This document shows positions 4,972 through 6,132 of a stretch of DNA of 6,132 nt, one piece after another. The stretch is from Clostridia bacterium. GTDB lineage: Bacteria > Bacillota > Clostridia > Peptostreptococcales > Anaerovoracaceae. Numbering within the stretch: the stretch's first letter is position 1; every line of letters starts with the position of its first letter. Location: contig JAKSSJ010000057.1 in assembly GCA_024403215.1 (NCBI GenBank), forward strand, positions 1-6,132, read 5' to 3'. Made by a program: the position numbers and the translations under genes. A model generated the notes under the pieces. The model had not been told where the DNA came from, did no database searches, and worked only from the letters and a program-made list of their open reading frames with translations.

Positions 4972-5235
4972 CCCACCACAAATCCAGCAAAAGCATGAAT
5001 ATGTGGGGGCTTACAGACTCGCGACCCACCACAAATCCGGCAAAAGCATGAATATGTGGGGGCTTACAGTCTTGCGACCCACCACAAATCCGGCAAAAGC
5101 ATGAATATGTGGGGGCTTACAGACTCGCAACCCACCACAAATCCGGCAAAGCATGAATATGTGGGGGCTTACGGACTCGCAACCCACCACAAATCCAGCA
5201 AAAGCATGAATATGTGGGGGCTTACAGACTCGCGA
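4972..5235. repeat. 53-bp tandem repeat array, five copies
   Basis: Units are 4972-5024, 5025-5077, 5078-5130, 5131-5182 (52 bp, one A lost) and 5183-5235. Each begins CCCACCACAAATCC, carries GCATGAATATGTGGGGGC in the middle and ends near ACTCGCGA. Differences are few: CCAGC versus CCGGC, CAGACTCG versus CAGTCTTG or CGGACTCG, and CGCGA, TGCGA or CGCAA at the end. Copies 1 and 5 look the same and the inner copies vary. The period is not a multiple of three, so frames shift at every unit and no repeat protein is encoded. Copies abut directly with no unique spacers, so it is not a CRISPR array. It lies between the rplT terminator and the convergent GNAT gene. Confidence 0.93.
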
Positions 5236-5371
5236 CTCCTCAAGCTCGCTACTTTCGATTTTGTCCGAACCTACAGTTTACTATTCCGAACGGAAAAAAT
5301 CTTATTGAACTACATTGTTATCAACAAATACTGCTTTATATAACGGCAGCCCCATGCAAGGCAAGCTATAA
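5236..5371. other. Intergenic stretch without a gene, small inverted repeats
   Basis: I find no credible gene here. It holds TTCCGAACGGAA (5284-5295, arms TTCCG and CGGAA), a second copy of TCCGAAC 21 bp upstream of the one in that element (5264-5270 and 5285-5291), and TTGTTATCAACAA (5315-5327). None has a suitable T tract for minus-strand termination of the GNAT gene, whose terminator I could not identify. Confidence 0.4.
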
Positions 5372-5848
5372 TCAATCTCTTGCTTTAGCTAGATTTTCTA
5401 ATGTTTCACCTGTGATTCGGTACACAGTCCAATCGCTCATTGGTTTAGCGCCCAAAGAAAGGTAAAAATCTATACTAGGCTTATTCCAATCAAGACACCA
5501 CCATTCCAATCTGCCGCAGCCTCTTTCAACAGCAATTTGCGCAAGTTTTGTAATTAAACCTTTGCCATAGCCTTTTCCCCTATACTCCGGCTTAACAAAC
5601 AGATCTTCAAGGTAAATTCCAGCACGGCCAAGAAATGTAGAAAAATTATGAAAGAATAGTGCAAAACCAACTTCTTTACCATCTTCTAAAGCAAATATAA
5701 CTTCAGCCTTTTGCTTATCAAAAAGCCATTCATTATACAACTCTTCGGTACCAACAACTTGATCTTCCATCTTCTCATATATGGCCAGTTCTTTCACAAA
5801 CTCCATAATCAAAGACGTATCTTCTCTTGTAGCAAACCTGTAATCCAT
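5372..5848 (-). CDS. GNAT N-acetyltransferase, SSAT (diamine acetyltransferase)-like
   Basis: Acetyl-CoA-dependent N-acetyltransferase of 158 residues, a full GNAT domain. It resembles spermidine/spermine N1-acetyltransferase over its whole length: KELAIYEKMEDQV (19-31), IYLEDLFVKPEYRGKGYGKGL (78-98), with the acetyl-CoA loop at Arg90-Gly91-Lys92-Gly93-Tyr94-Gly95, and DWNKPSIDFYLSLGA (120-134), where Tyr129 matches the catalytic tyrosine of SSAT. The C-terminus VYRITGETLENLA also follows that family. Substrates could be polyamines, thialysine or other small amines; the sequence does not decide. The ATG at 5848 is preceded by GGAGAG with a 10-nt spacer. It lies downstream of the small membrane protein gene on the same strand with a 60-base gap, and converges on the rplT operon across the tandem repeats. 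Confidence 0.88.
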   Translation of the reverse strand: MDYRFATREDTSLIMEFVKELAIYEKMEDQVVGTEELYNEWLFDKQKAEVIFALEDGKEVGFALFFHNFSTFLGRAGIYLEDLFVKPEYRGKGYGKGLITKLAQIAVERGCGRLEWWCLDWNKPSIDFYLSLGAKPMSDWTVYRITGETLENLAKARD

Positions 5849-5879
5849 GGTAAATCATCTCTCCGTTCTATAATGCTGG

Positions 5880-5891
5880 AAGCAATTGCTT
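5880..5891. promoter_or_regulatory. 12-bp perfect palindrome upstream of the GNAT gene
   Basis: AAGCAATTGCTT is perfectly self-complementary. It lies 32 bases upstream of the GNAT ATG, just before a possible minus-strand -10 (TATAGA or CATTAT within 5867-5876), and so could be an operator. It has no T tract and is too short to be a terminator. Function is inferred from position only. Confidence 0.3.
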
Positions 5892-5908
5892 AAGCCGTAT
5901 TACCTTCA

Positions 5909-6124
5909 TTACTGCCATACTCTTGCTTTAAAGTCTTTTACCTTTGTCATAGCGCCTGTAAGGTACAATATTCCAAAAATCATAGATAATAATGCAAGCC
6001 CGGCTGTTACCCCTTTTGCAAAGCCAACCCAGAATGTTGTTGGCAAATCAAAAAACTGCATTCCCTGATTTATTATCAATGCTGCTATACCTATTATAAA
6101 GTATACCAGCGTAACTTTTGCCAT
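5909..6124 (-). CDS. Small hypothetical membrane protein, two predicted helices
   Basis: I do not recognise this 71-residue protein. It shows two hydrophobic segments, about residues 4-20 (VTLVYFIIGIAALIINQ) and 38-58 (GVTAGLALLSMIFGILYLTGA), joined by a short stretch with QFFDLPTTFWVGFAK. A basic C-terminus follows (KVKDFKARVWQ). The ATG is preceded by AGGAG with a rather short 3-nt spacer, at the very edge of the window, so its promoter and upstream neighbour are not visible. The length, clean start and hydrophobic pattern support a real gene. The next gene on the same strand is the GNAT acetyltransferase, 60 bases downstream; co-transcription is possible but not shown. Confidence 0.72.
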   Translation of the reverse strand: MAKVTLVYFIIGIAALIINQGMQFFDLPTTFWVGFAKGVTAGLALLSMIFGILYLTGAMTKVKDFKARVWQ

Positions 6125-6132
6125 CTTCTCCT

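Noticed and set aside
4972..5235. CRISPR array
   Set aside because: The 53-bp units abut with no unique spacers, and there are no cas genes in the window.
5056..5465. Repeat protein read through the 53-bp array (MGAYSLATHHKSGKS-type reading frames)
   Set aside because: The period is 53 bp, so the frame changes at each unit. There is no SD, and the reading frames run on into unrelated sequence.
5869..5874. Perfect TATAAT on the plus strand as a promoter
   Set aside because: No plus-strand gene follows, there is no good -35 at 17 bp, and the site lies in the upstream region of a minus-strand gene.

Overview
The window looks like ordinary chromosome from a low-to-moderate G+C Firmicute (Bacillota), most likely a Clostridia-type anaerobe. 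The reasons are strong AGGAGG-type ribosome binding sites, AGA as the dominant arginine codon, an infC-rpmI-rplT operon with a long leader and an attenuator-like hairpin, and NrdR with a matching NrdR box. I cannot name the genus. All main coding genes are core housekeeping genes. I see no insertion sequence, prophage, CRISPR array or defence cassette.

Layout. (1) Positions 1-1465, minus strand: prfC (release factor 3), cut by the left window edge. (2) Positions 1466-1569: a compact divergent promoter region in which the prfC and nrdR promoters share their -35 bases, with a near-consensus NrdR box between the nrdR -35 and -10 elements. (3) Positions 1570-3427, plus strand: nrdR, cmk and a PAP2-family membrane phosphatase, with gaps of 39 and 37 bases, a probable operon. 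(4) Positions 3428-3703: a very GC-rich 30-bp tandem repeat, a strong terminator whose sequence also supplies the -35 of the next promoter, then a leader of about 130 nt ending in an attenuator-like hairpin (probable L20 leader). (5) Positions 3704-4887: infC, starting at a rare ATT codon, then rpmI and rplT, closed by a strong terminator. (6) Positions 4936-5371: no gene, but five tandem copies of a 53-bp unit. (7) Positions 5372-6124, minus strand: an SSAT-like GNAT acetyltransferase and, upstream of it, a 71-residue two-helix membrane protein.

How the parts work together. prfC, infC, rpmI and rplT are translation genes: RF3 recycles release factors at termination, IF3 acts at initiation, and L35 and L20 are 50S proteins. 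The infC operon carries signs of two known feedback controls, the non-AUG infC start (IF3 autocontrol) and the leader attenuator (L20 autocontrol). nrdR and cmk both bear on deoxynucleotide supply: NrdR represses ribonucleotide reductase, and Cmk phosphorylates CMP and dCMP. The least explained parts are the two unrelated non-coding tandem arrays that flank the infC operon, the NrdR box in the nrdR/prfC promoter region, and the almost leaderless prfC start.
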